Shown one piece after another: positions 1 to 5,600 of a stretch of DNA of 5,670 bases. The notes under the pieces are model-generated. The model ran no database searches and was not told the origin of the DNA. It saw only the letters and a program-made list of their open reading frames with translations. The position numbers and the translations under genes were made by a program. Source of the stretch: Azonexus sp. (GTDB lineage: Bacteria > Pseudomonadota > Gammaproteobacteria > Burkholderiales > Rhodocyclaceae). The first letter of the stretch is position 1. Each line of letters opens with the position of its first letter. The stretch is from the NCBI GenBank assembly GCA_030697085.1, contig JAUYQT010000441.1:1-5670 (forward strand), given 5' to 3'.

Positions 1-70
1 GCCGCTGATCACGGTCCAGAATGGCCTGGCGACCGAGAAACAGTTGATCAGAGGTGGCTTCTTCGCTCAT
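1..70 (-). CDS. EAL/HDOD-type signalling protein, N-terminus only (cut by window edge)
   Basis: Only the first 23 codons are present, reading MSEEATSDQLFLGRQAILDR and then DQR before the window ends. The FLGRQxILDRDQR segment resembles the opening of proteins that join a degenerate EAL domain to an HDOD domain (YuxH/CdgJ-like c-di-GMP signalling proteins), where a phrase like FLGRQPILDRDQRVVAFELLFR is typical. That match is from memory and the diagnostic domains lie outside the window. The ATG at 68-70 is well supported: AAGGA at 77-81 sits 6 bases upstream and overlaps the stop codon of the phosphomutase gene. The 9-base gap implies co-transcription and probably coupled translation with that gene. 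If the assignment is right, the product is a cytoplasmic regulator, but its target cannot be read here. Confidence 0.62.
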   Translation of the reverse strand, partial: MSEEATSDQLFLGRQAILDRDQR

Positions 71-76
71 GAAATA

Positions 77-81
77 TCCTT
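77..81 (-). promoter_or_regulatory. Ribosome binding site of the EAL/HDOD-like gene, overlapping the upstream stop
   Basis: AAGGA lies 6 bases before the ATG at 68-70 and overlaps the TAA (80-82) of the phosphomutase gene. It fixes the start of the truncated signalling gene and implies coupling to the gene before it. Confidence 0.78.
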
Positions 82-1456
82 AGAAAGGGAGTTGCAGGCC
101 GGGCCAGACGGAAAGCAGTGCTTGCCGGAAGTCGGCCTGAATGCGCTCAAGCGCTGTGCTGTCGTCGGCTTCAAAACGGAGCACGACGACGGGCGTGGTG
201 TTGGAGGGGCGGGCCAGGCCAAAGCCGTCCTTGTATTCGACACGCACACCGTCGATGGTGATGATCTCCTCGGCGCCACTGAATTTGCCTGCCGCCTTCA
301 GCTTGTCGATCAGCGTGAATGGCTCGCCTTCGGCCATCTTGATGTTGAGTTCCGGGGTCGACGGTGAATTGGGCAGGTTTTTCAGCAGCGGATTGCCGTC
401 GACCGCACGCGACAGAATTTCGAGCAGGCGAGCGCCGGTGTACAGGCCATCGTCGAAGCCGTACCAGCGTTCCTTGAAGAAAGTGTGACCGGACATTTCG
501 CCGGCCAGCGGTGCACCGGTTTCTTTCAACTTGGCCTTGACCAGCGCGTGGCCGGTGTTCCACATCAGCGGCACGCCGCCGTGCTGGCGAATCCACGGGG
601 CGAGCAGACGGGTGCATTTGACGTCGTAAATGACCGTGCCACCGGGAACGCGGGAAAGCACATCGGCGGCAAAAAGCATCAACTGACGATCAGGGTAAAT
701 GATCTCGCCATCCTTGGTCACCACACCGAGACGGTCGCCGTCGCCGTCGAAGGCGATGCCGATTTCAGCATCGGTTTCCTGGAGCGCTTTGATCACGTCG
801 GCCAGATTTTCCGGCTTTGAAGGATCGGGGTGATGGTTGGGGAAATTGCCATCGACTTCGCAGAATAACGGCACGATTTCGCAACCGAGACGTTTGAAGA
901 GTTCCGGGGCGATGGCGCCGGCGACGCCGTTGCCGCAATCCATGACGATCTTCATCGGCCGGCTGAGCTTGACGTCGCCAATAATTTTTTCAACATAGGC
1001 GGTCGTGACATCGGCCGTGCGCCGCTCACCTTTGCCGTGTGTCAGGTTGCCGCTTTCAATGCGTGTTTTCAGATCCTGAATCGCCTGTAGCGCCAGCGTG
1101 GTGCCGCCGATGACCATTTTCAGGCCGTTGTAATCCGGCGGGTTGTGGCTCCCCGTGACAGAAACGCAGGAATCGCAGCCGAGTTCGTAGGCGGCAAAGT
1201 AGGTGACCGGCGTCGGTACGCAGCCGACATCAATGGCGTCTATGCCAGCGGCACAAATACCGTCCATCAGCGCACCGGCTAATTCCGGGCCGGACAGGCG
1301 GCCGTCACGACCCACGGCAATGGCTTTCTGGCCCTGCTCGACGGCGAGCGAGCCGAGGGCGTGGCCGATTTGACGCACGACATCGGCAGTCAGGGATTTA
1401 TCAACGATGCCGCGAATATCGTAGGCTTTGAAAATTTCGGCGGGAAGCTGGCTCAT
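80..1456 (-). CDS. algC: Phosphomannomutase/phosphoglucomutase (AlgC/ManB family)
   Basis: Cytoplasmic enzyme of the alpha-D-phosphohexomutase superfamily, interconverting mannose-6-P/mannose-1-P and glucose-6-P/glucose-1-P, which feed GDP-mannose and UDP-glucose for LPS and exopolysaccharide. The 458 residues match the length of Pseudomonas AlgC (about 463). Visible landmarks are FKAYDIRG near residue 9, the phosphoserine loop TGSHNP with Ser103, the metal loop DGDGDR (Asp237, Asp239, Asp241), the sugar-specificity loop GEMSGH at 319-324, and the phosphate-binding RPSNTTP at 416-422, so all four domains look intact. The ATG is preceded by AAGGA at 1463-1467 with a 6-base spacer, overlapping the upstream TAA. 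It lies 9 bases after the hydrolase gene and 9 bases before the signalling gene. Which sugar it prefers in vivo is not readable, and manB would be an equally fair symbol. If the amber in the upstream gene causes polarity, expression of this gene could drop. Confidence 0.96.
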   Translation of the reverse strand: MSQLPAEIFKAYDIRGIVDKSLTADVVRQIGHALGSLAVEQGQKAIAVGRDGRLSGPELAGALMDGICAAGIDAIDVGCVPTPVTYFAAYELGCDSCVSVTGSHNPPDYNGLKMVIGGTTLALQAIQDLKTRIESGNLTHGKGERRTADVTTAYVEKIIGDVKLSRPMKIVMDCGNGVAGAIAPELFKRLGCEIVPLFCEVDGNFPNHHPDPSKPENLADVIKALQETDAEIGIAFDGDGDRLGVVTKDGEIIYPDRQLMLFAADVLSRVPGGTVIYDVKCTRLLAPWIRQHGGVPLMWNTGHALVKAKLKETGAPLAGEMSGHTFFKERWYGFDDGLYTGARLLEILSRAVDGNPLLKNLPNSPSTPELNIKMAEGEPFTLIDKLKAAGKFSGAEEIITIDGVRVEYKDGFGLARPSNTTPVVVLRFEADDSTALERIQADFRQALLSVWPGLQLPF

Positions 1457-1462
1457 GGCAGG

Positions 1463-1467
1463 TCCTT
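1463..1467 (-). promoter_or_regulatory. Ribosome binding site of the phosphomutase gene, overlapping the upstream stop
   Basis: AAGGA lies 6 bases before the ATG and shares bases with the TAA (1466-1468) that ends the hydrolase reading frame. The same TAAGGA-N6-ATGAGC layout recurs at the next junction (62-82). A ribosome finishing the hydrolase frame would stop on this site, which favours coupled translation. Confidence 0.8.
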
Positions 1468-2425
1468 ATGACAAATCGGAAAGAAAGAAGTGTAAGAGTC
1501 TTTGCGGTAGCCAGTCCAGATTTCCTGGGAAATTACCGCTGACAAAGCCAACATGGCCGCCGCTGGCGGGTTGTTCAAGACGCACTGACGGGCTGATATC
1601 GGCGGTGCCTGGCAGGTAACTGGCCGGCAAAAATGGGTCATTTTTCGGGTTGACCGCAAGGGTTGGCACGGCGATCGATTTCAGCCAGGGCTTGGCTGAG
1701 GCGCGCTGCCAATAATCGTCGGCGCCCGCGAAACCGTGAATTGGGGCGGTGACGGCGTCGTCAAACTGGTAAAGGTTGATTGCCTGCAACATTTTTGCCT
1801 CATTGAAGAGGTCAGGAAATTGCCGCAGCCGGGCGCTTGAGACGGCTTTCAGGGTTTTCAGGAAGTGCTGGGTCTATACCCGGTTGAAGCCGTGCGCCAG
1901 ATGGTGGCCGCACGCGGTGAGGTCGAGCGGGGCGCACAGGGCGACGACGCCGGTGACTTGTTCGGCGGCTGATGCGCCGCGCTCGCCAGCCCATTTGAGC
2001 AGGGCGTTGCCGCCCAGCGAGACGCCGGCGGCGTGCAAGCGGCGGCCGCCATTGGCTGTTTGCAGGCGACGCAAAATCCAGTCGATTTCTGCCGAGTCGC
2101 CCGAGTGATAGGCGCGCGGGCGGCGATTCATTTCGCCCGAGCAGCCCCGAAAATGCGGCAGGGCCAGTCGCCAGCCGGCTTTTTTGCAGGCCTGCGCGGT
2201 GGAGCGGGCGTAATGGCTTTGCGCGCTGCCTTCGAGACCGTGGAAAAGGACCAATAGCGGTGCATCGGGTGGGCCGTCGAGGTGGTCGACGTCAATGAAA
2301 TCGCCATCCGGCGTGGCCCAGCGCTCGCGCCGCAGTTTGGTCGGACGCGGTTTGATCAGCAGCGGCCAGAGCGTTTGCGCGTGGCCACCGGGTAGCCAGG
2401 CGGGGGCGAGATAGGCGGGGTTCAA
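1466..2425 (-). pseudogene. yheT: YheT-type alpha/beta hydrolase interrupted by one in-frame amber codon
   Basis: The frame spans 320 codons including the final TAA, matching the usual size of this hydrolase family, but codon 184 (1874-1876) is TAG. Upstream, residues 1-183 carry LPGGHAQT near the start, the oxyanion-side FHGLEGS at 61-67 and the nucleophile elbow GVSLGG with Ser136. Downstream, in the same frame, are IHGFAGADDYW at 229-239, NDPF with Asp263, and GGHVGF with His291. The serine is therefore cut off from the Asp and His of the catalytic triad, and the 183-residue product should be inactive. The reading frame does not shift, and the tail continues as expected for the family (GFNRV, stop, TQHFLKTL), where E. 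coli YheT has GFSRVYQRYLL. Translation appears to start at a TTG (2423-2425) overlapping the previous gene's TGA as TTGA. The 3' part could restart at ATG 1790-1792, which has GAGG at 1798-1801 with a 5-base spacer. Recent nonsense mutation, sequencing error and amber suppression are all open. The natural substrate of the family is poorly defined. Confidence 0.87.
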
Positions 2426-2856
2426 TGCAGCGTGTGCGACACGCTAACGTTGGCCAGGGCTTGATGGCTGTCGTCGGCGGCCGAGGCGTGACGGCTGACC
2501 AGGCGCCAGCCGTGGGCGCCGCGGGCGTAAACGTGCGTTACGTGCAGCGGCCCGTGTGGGCTGGGGTCGTCGCCGACAAACAGGACTTCAGTCAGATGGT
2601 GAATGGCGAGAATCGAGCCTTGCCAGCGGGCGACGCTTTCAGCCTGCATGCGAATCCGGGCGGTGACAAAAATGCCCCGCCAGCTTTCACGAATCGGCGC
2701 CAGGCCAATCAGGCGGACGCCGGTGGGATGGACGCAGATCGTCTCTTCGTCTTCGGCCCAGAGTTGAACTAGCCGGTCAGCATCACCTTTGGCGACGGCG
2801 TCGTAAAAGGCTGACTCGACATCTTCCGGGGAGGCAAAGTTGCTTTTTCGGCTCAT
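2422..2856 (-). CDS. NTF2/SnoaL-like small protein (DUF4440-type fold)
   Basis: A 144-residue protein with the look of the NTF2-like superfamily: an N-terminal helical stretch (EDVESAFYDAVAKGDADRL, residues 11-29), then the LWAEDEETICVHP segment at 32-44, then beta-rich sequence ending in THVYARGAHGWRLVSRHAS (107-125). These small cone-shaped folds occur in enzymes, binding proteins and immunity proteins, so the role cannot be deduced. No signal peptide or membrane segment is visible, which suggests a cytoplasmic protein. The ATG at 2854-2856 overlaps the waaF stop as ATGA and has CGGA about 7 bases upstream. An extension to 2916 would lie wholly inside waaF and gives an arginine-rich, unfamily-like N-terminus. 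The stop overlaps the next gene's TTG start. The position between waaF and the hydrolase matches my memory of related genomes. Confidence 0.85.
   Translation of the reverse strand: MSRKSNFASPEDVESAFYDAVAKGDADRLVQLWAEDEETICVHPTGVRLIGLAPIRESWRGIFVTARIRMQAESVARWQGSILAIHHLTEVLFVGDDPSPHGPLHVTHVYARGAHGWRLVSRHASAADDSHQALANVSVSHTLH
2429..2445 (-). promoter_or_regulatory. Perfect 7-bp hairpin just before the TTG start of the hydrolase gene
   Basis: On the minus strand the 3' end of the NTF2-like gene reads AGCGTGT-CGC-ACACGCT, a 7-base-pair perfect stem with a 3-base loop. It ends 3 bases before the TTG initiator at 2423-2425. It occupies the place of a ribosome binding site, and none is visible there. 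It could hold back independent initiation so that the hydrolase is made only by ribosomes arriving from the previous gene. It also encodes residues SVSHTL, so chance is possible. Confidence 0.4.
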
Positions 2857-3863
2857 CCGGCCATCCGTTTCAGGGCGGCGGCGAAAACGCGTTCTGGCGT
2901 TAGTTTGTTCAGGCAATCAAGATGGCCGAGCGGACATTCGCGCTTGAAGCAGGGGCTACAGTCGAGATTGAGGCTGAGGATGTCGGCCTGGTCAGAAAGC
3001 GGTGGCGTGAAGCCGGGCGATGAAGAGCCGTAAAGTGTGACCAGCCGGCAATCCAGCGCCGCAGCGACATGCATCAGGCCGGAGTCGTTGCAGACGACCA
3101 GTTCGGCCAGCGCCAGCAGGTCGACCGCCTGACCGAGCGAGGTGGCGCCGCACAGGTTGCGACACAGGCCGGGGGCGAGTTGCGAAATTTCTTCGGCAAC
3201 GGCGTGATCTTTCGGTGAGCCGAAGAGCCAGATGGCGCAGCCGTATTCGGCCAGTTTTTTCGCCAGGGTCGCGAAGTGAGCCGCCGGCCAGCGCTTGGCC
3301 GGGCCATATTCGGCCCCCGGGCAGAAGGCGACGATGTGGGCCGGGCGTTCCAGTCCAAGCTCTTTTAGTGTTTGAAGTTGATCGGCTGCGGTCGACTGAA
3401 TTTTTGGCTGAAAAATTGGTTTCGGCAATGGCGCGCCGGGGGCTTCCGCTAATTGCGCGAAGCGCTCGACCATCAGTGGCAGGGCGGATTTGTCGAGGCT
3501 GTGGCGAACATTGATCAGCCCGTAACGTGATTCGCCGGTAAAACCAATGCGCTGCGGAATGCCGGCCATGAAGGGCACAAGCGCCGATTTGAGCGAGTTG
3601 GGCAGGACATAGACGGCGTCGTAATTGCGGGCGGCAAGTTCCCGGGCCAGGCGCCAGCGTGGTTTTAGCGAGAGCTGGCCGTGGCCGAATGGGCTGTCGA
3701 CGATGTCGCTGATTTCCACCATGCGCTGCAACACCGGCGCAACCCAGCGCGGAGCCAGGGCATCAAGCTGCAAACCGGGGTGGCGGGCGTGCAGCCGGGC
3801 AAACATCGGCTGCGCCATGATGGTGTCGCCGATCCAGGAGGGGGCGACGATGAGGGCTTTCAT
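2853..3863 (-). CDS. waaF: ADP-heptose:LPS heptosyltransferase II
   Basis: Transfers the second L-glycero-D-manno-heptose from ADP-heptose to the first heptose of the LPS inner core, at the cytoplasmic face of the inner membrane. It belongs to glycosyltransferase family 9 (GT-B fold). The 336 residues are close to the usual length near 340-350. Visible motifs are APSWIGD at 7-13 in the acceptor half, LPNSLKSAL at 87-95, CPGAEYGPAKRWP at 181-193 and NDSGLMHVAAA at 259-269 in the ADP-heptose half, and YGSSSPGFTPP at 278-288. The C-terminal Cys cluster CSPCFKREC...DC (Cys302, 305, 310, 317) is typical of WaaF and helps separate it from WaaC. The ATG at 3861-3863 is the natural N-terminus (MKALIVAPSWIGD), but no Shine-Dalgarno sequence precedes it; the upstream 63 bases are mostly heptamer repeats. 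Its stop overlaps the next gene as ATGA. Confidence 0.96.
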   Translation of the reverse strand: MKALIVAPSWIGDTIMAQPMFARLHARHPGLQLDALAPRWVAPVLQRMVEISDIVDSPFGHGQLSLKPRWRLARELAARNYDAVYVLPNSLKSALVPFMAGIPQRIGFTGESRYGLINVRHSLDKSALPLMVERFAQLAEAPGAPLPKPIFQPKIQSTAADQLQTLKELGLERPAHIVAFCPGAEYGPAKRWPAAHFATLAKKLAEYGCAIWLFGSPKDHAVAEEISQLAPGLCRNLCGATSLGQAVDLLALAELVVCNDSGLMHVAAALDCRLVTLYGSSSPGFTPPLSDQADILSLNLDCSPCFKRECPLGHLDCLNKLTPERVFAAALKRMAG

Positions 3864-3874
3864 GAAATCAGTTA

Positions 3875-3940
3875 TTAGTCGCTAGTCATTAGTTGTTAGT
3901 AAACCCCGCTAGCGACTAACGACTGGCAACTACCGACTAA
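3875..3940. repeat. Opposed arrays of a 7-base repeat (TTAGTCG) forming an imperfect palindrome
   Basis: On the plus strand, four consecutive heptamers run from 3875: TTAGTCG, CTAGTCA, TTAGTTG, TTAGTAA. On the minus strand, from 3940 downwards, come TTAGTCG, GTAGTTG, CCAGTCG, TTAGTCG and a decayed CTAGCGG. The two 26-base arms (3875-3900 and 3915-3940) are inverted copies with 20 of 26 positions matching, around a 14-base centre. A second register gives a perfect 11-base inverted match, 3875-3885 against 3909-3919. The block fills the gap between the zinc-finger gene and waaF; its edge supplies the zinc-finger gene's TAG stop, and it ends 11 bases before waaF. No T-tract follows on the minus strand, so it is not a standard intrinsic terminator. 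Short heptameric tandem repeats are known as a class in some bacteria (for example cyanobacterial STRRs); whether this unit is dispersed in this genome cannot be seen here. Confidence 0.85.
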
Positions 3941-4125
3941 TGATGCCCCTTGGGCGCCTCGCCCTTGAAGACATATTTGGCACTGCAATAGGGGCAAACG
4001 ACTTCACCTGATTTCAGCACGTCTAGGTAAACCCGTGGGTGCTGGCTCCACAACGGGGCGTTGGGCTGCGGGCAGTGCAGCGGCAGGTCGTGGGCGGTGA
4101 TTTCAACCGTTTTGTTATCAGACAT
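3937..4125 (-). CDS. CHCC zinc-finger protein (zf-CHCC, NDUFS6-like)
   Basis: A 62-residue protein with the spaced ligand set Cys18, His29, Cys44, Cys47 (LHCPQ, WSQHPRVYLD, VCPYCSAKYV). This is the pattern of the zf-CHCC family, whose eukaryotic relative is the complex I accessory subunit NDUFS6 and whose fold binds one zinc ion. The bacterial role is not settled and I do not assign one. The ATG at 4123-4125 has a strong purine-rich AGGGGA 8 bases upstream. Only 17 bases (4126-4142) plus one more separate it from the ilvE stop, so it is almost surely co-transcribed with ilvE, an arrangement I recall in other betaproteobacteria. The stop codon TAG lies inside the first unit of the heptamer array, so the final residues (KGHH) may have been shaped by insertion or growth of that repeat. 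Confidence 0.92.
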   Translation of the reverse strand: MSDNKTVEITAHDLPLHCPQPNAPLWSQHPRVYLDVLKSGEVVCPYCSAKYVFKGEAPKGHH

Positions 4126-4143
4126 GTCTTGTTTCCCCTGTGT

Positions 4144-5064
4144 TTAGATGTAGGCCAACCAGTTATCGTGCTCGGCCGAGCGACCATAAACGATATCGAA
4201 ATATTTGGCCTGGATCTGGGCGGTCATCGGGCCACGGTGGCCGACGCCGATCTGGCGGCCATCGAGTTCGCGGATGGGGGTGACTTCAGCGGCGGTGCCG
4301 GTGAAGAAGGCTTCATCAGCGGTATAAACCTCGTCGCGGGTGATGCGTTTTTCACAAACGGTGATGCCCAGTTCGTCAGCAATCTGCAGCACGGTGGCGC
4401 GGGTAATGCCTTCCAGGCAGGAGGTCAGGTCAGGCGTGTACAGCTTGCCCTTCTTGACGATGAAAATGTTTTCGCCGGCGCCTTCGCAGACATAGCCTTC
4501 GGGGTCGAGCAACATGGCTTCGTCGTAACCATCGTTGGTCACTTCGTTATTGGCCAGAATGGAGTTGATGTAATTGCCCGAGGCTTTCGCGCGAACCATC
4601 GAAATATTGACGTGGTGGCGGGTAAAGCTGGAGGTCTTGACGCGAATGCCGCGCTCCATGCCTTCTTCACCAAGATAAGCGCCCCAGGGCCAGGCAGCGA
4701 TGGCCACGTGCACTTTGGCGCCCTTTGGCGACACGCCCATTTTTTCCGAGCCGTAGAAGGCGATCGGACGGATATAGCCGGACTCAAGATTGTTGGCGCG
4801 GATGACTTCCTTGTGCGCTTCGTTGATGGTCGCCTTGTCGAACGGCATGGCCATCTGGAAGATGTGGGCGGAGTTGAAAAGACGGTCGGTATGGTCTTCG
4901 AGGCGGAAGATCGCGCTGCCGCGTTCCGTCTTGTAGGCACGGACGCCCTCGAAGACACTCATGCCGTAATGCAGCGAGTGGGTAAGGACGTGGGTGGTGG
5001 CATCGCGCCAGGGCACTAGTTTTCCGTCTTGCCAAATAAATCCGTCGCGGTCCGACATCGACAT
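4144..5064 (-). CDS. ilvE: Branched-chain amino acid aminotransferase
   Basis: PLP-dependent class IV (D-amino-acid-transaminase fold) enzyme doing the last step of leucine, isoleucine and valine synthesis, with glutamate as amino donor, in the cytoplasm. Numbering from the chosen start (306 residues): EGVRAY at 39-44, YIRPI at 97-101, the Schiff-base lysine Lys160 in RAKASGNY, the EGAGENIF phosphate-binding segment at 194-201, LEGITR at 217-222, and GTAAEVTP at 256-263. Length and motifs fit complete IlvE (about 306-309). Three ATGs lie close together (5068-5070, 5062-5064, 5056-5058). The GGAG at 5073-5076 is 2 bases from the first, too close, and 8 bases from the second. I therefore start at 5064, giving MSMSDRDGF, which resembles remembered relatives. 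The zinc-finger gene follows 18 bases downstream. A promoter-like TAGAAT lies about 37 bases upstream. No leader peptide or attenuator fits in the short leader. Confidence 0.95.
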   Translation of the reverse strand: MSMSDRDGFIWQDGKLVPWRDATTHVLTHSLHYGMSVFEGVRAYKTERGSAIFRLEDHTDRLFNSAHIFQMAMPFDKATINEAHKEVIRANNLESGYIRPIAFYGSEKMGVSPKGAKVHVAIAAWPWGAYLGEEGMERGIRVKTSSFTRHHVNISMVRAKASGNYINSILANNEVTNDGYDEAMLLDPEGYVCEGAGENIFIVKKGKLYTPDLTSCLEGITRATVLQIADELGITVCEKRITRDEVYTADEAFFTGTAAEVTPIRELDGRQIGVGHRGPMTAQIQAKYFDIVYGRSAEHDNWLAYI

Positions 5065-5072
5065 GGTCATTT

Positions 5073-5076
5073 CTCC
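5073..5076 (-). promoter_or_regulatory. Ribosome binding site deciding the ilvE start
   Basis: The only good Shine-Dalgarno match upstream of ilvE is GGAG, 2 bases before the first ATG, 8 before the second and 14 before the third. The 8-base spacing points to the ATG at 5062-5064. Confidence 0.7.
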
Positions 5077-5100
5077 GTGTAGCGCGTATCAAAGCGCACA

Positions 5101-5129
5101 ATTCTAGCCGAATTCAGACGTTAAAATAA
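5101..5129 (-). promoter_or_regulatory. Candidate sigma-70 promoter of ilvE and the zinc-finger gene
   Basis: On the minus strand TAGAAT (5101-5106) matches the -10 consensus at 5 of 6 positions. At a 17-base spacing the -35 position reads TTATTT (5124-5129), a poor match with only the leading TT shared. Transcription would begin near 5094, giving a leader of about 30 bases before the ilvE start. The -35 region overlaps the candidate -10 of the divergent Nudix gene. Confidence 0.45.
5122..5127 (+). promoter_or_regulatory. Candidate -10 box of the Nudix gene
   Basis: TAAAAT matches the -10 consensus at 5 of 6 positions and lies about 26 bases before the Nudix ATG. No credible -35 box is found at 16-18 bases upstream (CAATTC at 17). 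It sits inside a small dyad, CGTTA-AAA-TAACG (5119-5131), that could bind a regulator or be chance. Confidence 0.33.
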
Positions 5130-5153
5130 CGCTTTTGCCGATTGAGCCGAGTC

Positions 5154-5600
5154 ATGGTCTGGAAACCCAATGTCACAGTTGCCGCGGTTGTCATGCGCGA
5201 TGGCAAATTTTTGCTGGTCGAGGAAGAAACCGACGTCGGGCTGGCTTTCAATCAGCCGGCCGGGCATCTGGAAGAGGGTGAGTCGCTGATCGATGCGGTG
5301 ATTCGCGAGACGCTGGAAGAGACGGCTTATCACTTCAAGCCGACACATTTGATCGGGATTTATAACTGGAAGCATCCGCACAAGGAGGTGACTTATCTGC
5401 GCTTTGCTTTTGGCGGCGAGTTGCGCGGGTTCGAGGCCGGGCGCCCGCTCGATGTGGGCATTGTTGCGGCGCACTGGTTGACGCTGGACGAGATTAAAGC
5501 GACCCAGGCGCGGCATCGCAGCCCACTGATCTTGCGCGGTATCGAAGATCAGATCGCTGGCAAATCCTGTCCGCTTGATTTTCTGGTGCATTACGGTTGA
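5154..5600 (+). CDS. Nudix hydrolase, NudJ-like
   Basis: A 148-residue cytoplasmic hydrolase of nucleoside-diphosphate-linked substrates. The Nudix box runs G37-HLEEG-E43-SLIDAVI-R51-E52-T-L-E55-E56-T-A58, so the metal-binding REx2EE core is intact. The glycine usually found near the end of the box is alanine, a variant I recall in related NudJ-like proteins of beta- and gammaproteobacteria. Upstream are VTVAAVVMRDGKFLLVEE (7-24) and FNQPAGH (32-38), both typical of NudJ (phosphatase NudJ, acting on thiamine pyrophosphate and nucleotides in E. coli); the substrate here is not provable. I start at ATG 5154 (MVWKPNVTVAA) with a weak GAG 7 bases upstream, rather than the TTG at 5142, which has no ribosome binding site and would add only MSRV. 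The stop overlaps the next gene as TGATG. It diverges from ilvE. Confidence 0.93.
   Translation: MVWKPNVTVAAVVMRDGKFLLVEEETDVGLAFNQPAGHLEEGESLIDAVIRETLEETAYHFKPTHLIGIYNWKHPHKEVTYLRFAFGGELRGFEAGRPLDVGIVAAHWLTLDEIKATQARHRSPLILRGIEDQIAGKSCPLDFLVHYG

Noticed and set aside
141..820. Plus-strand open frames antisense to the phosphomutase gene
   Set aside because: They are shadows of a complete motif-bearing gene on the other strand, with no recognisable domains.
1874..1876. Amber reassigned to a sense codon or special recoding in the hydrolase
   Set aside because: TAG terminates the zinc-finger gene normally, no recoding structure is evident next to the codon, and a simple nonsense mutation or base error is more economical. 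Not excluded, only unlikely.
1466..2425. Two separate real genes (183 and 108 residues) instead of one broken gene
   Set aside because: Both pieces lie in one frame, together give the full family length, and each lacks part of the catalytic triad.
2857..2916. N-terminal extension of the NTF2-like protein by 20 residues
   Set aside because: The extra residues are encoded inside waaF, are rich in Arg and unlike the family; the ATGA overlap start at 2856 has better context.
3875..3940. Intrinsic transcription terminator between the zinc-finger gene and waaF
   Set aside because: Although the block can fold into a hairpin, the stem is AT-rich and mismatched and no run of T follows on the minus strand; the period-7 repeat explains it better.
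4039..5019. Long open frame of 326 codons on the plus strand, antisense to ilvE and part of the zinc-finger gene
   Set aside because: It mirrors the codon pattern of a certain ilvE gene in GC-rich DNA, its protein is low-complexity (rich in Gly, Ala, Val, Asp, Phe) with no family motif, and it has no supporting ribosome binding site.
5142..5153. TTG start for the Nudix gene four codons upstream
   Set aside because: No ribosome binding site precedes the TTG, and the protein beginning MVWKPN at the ATG matches the family N-terminus.
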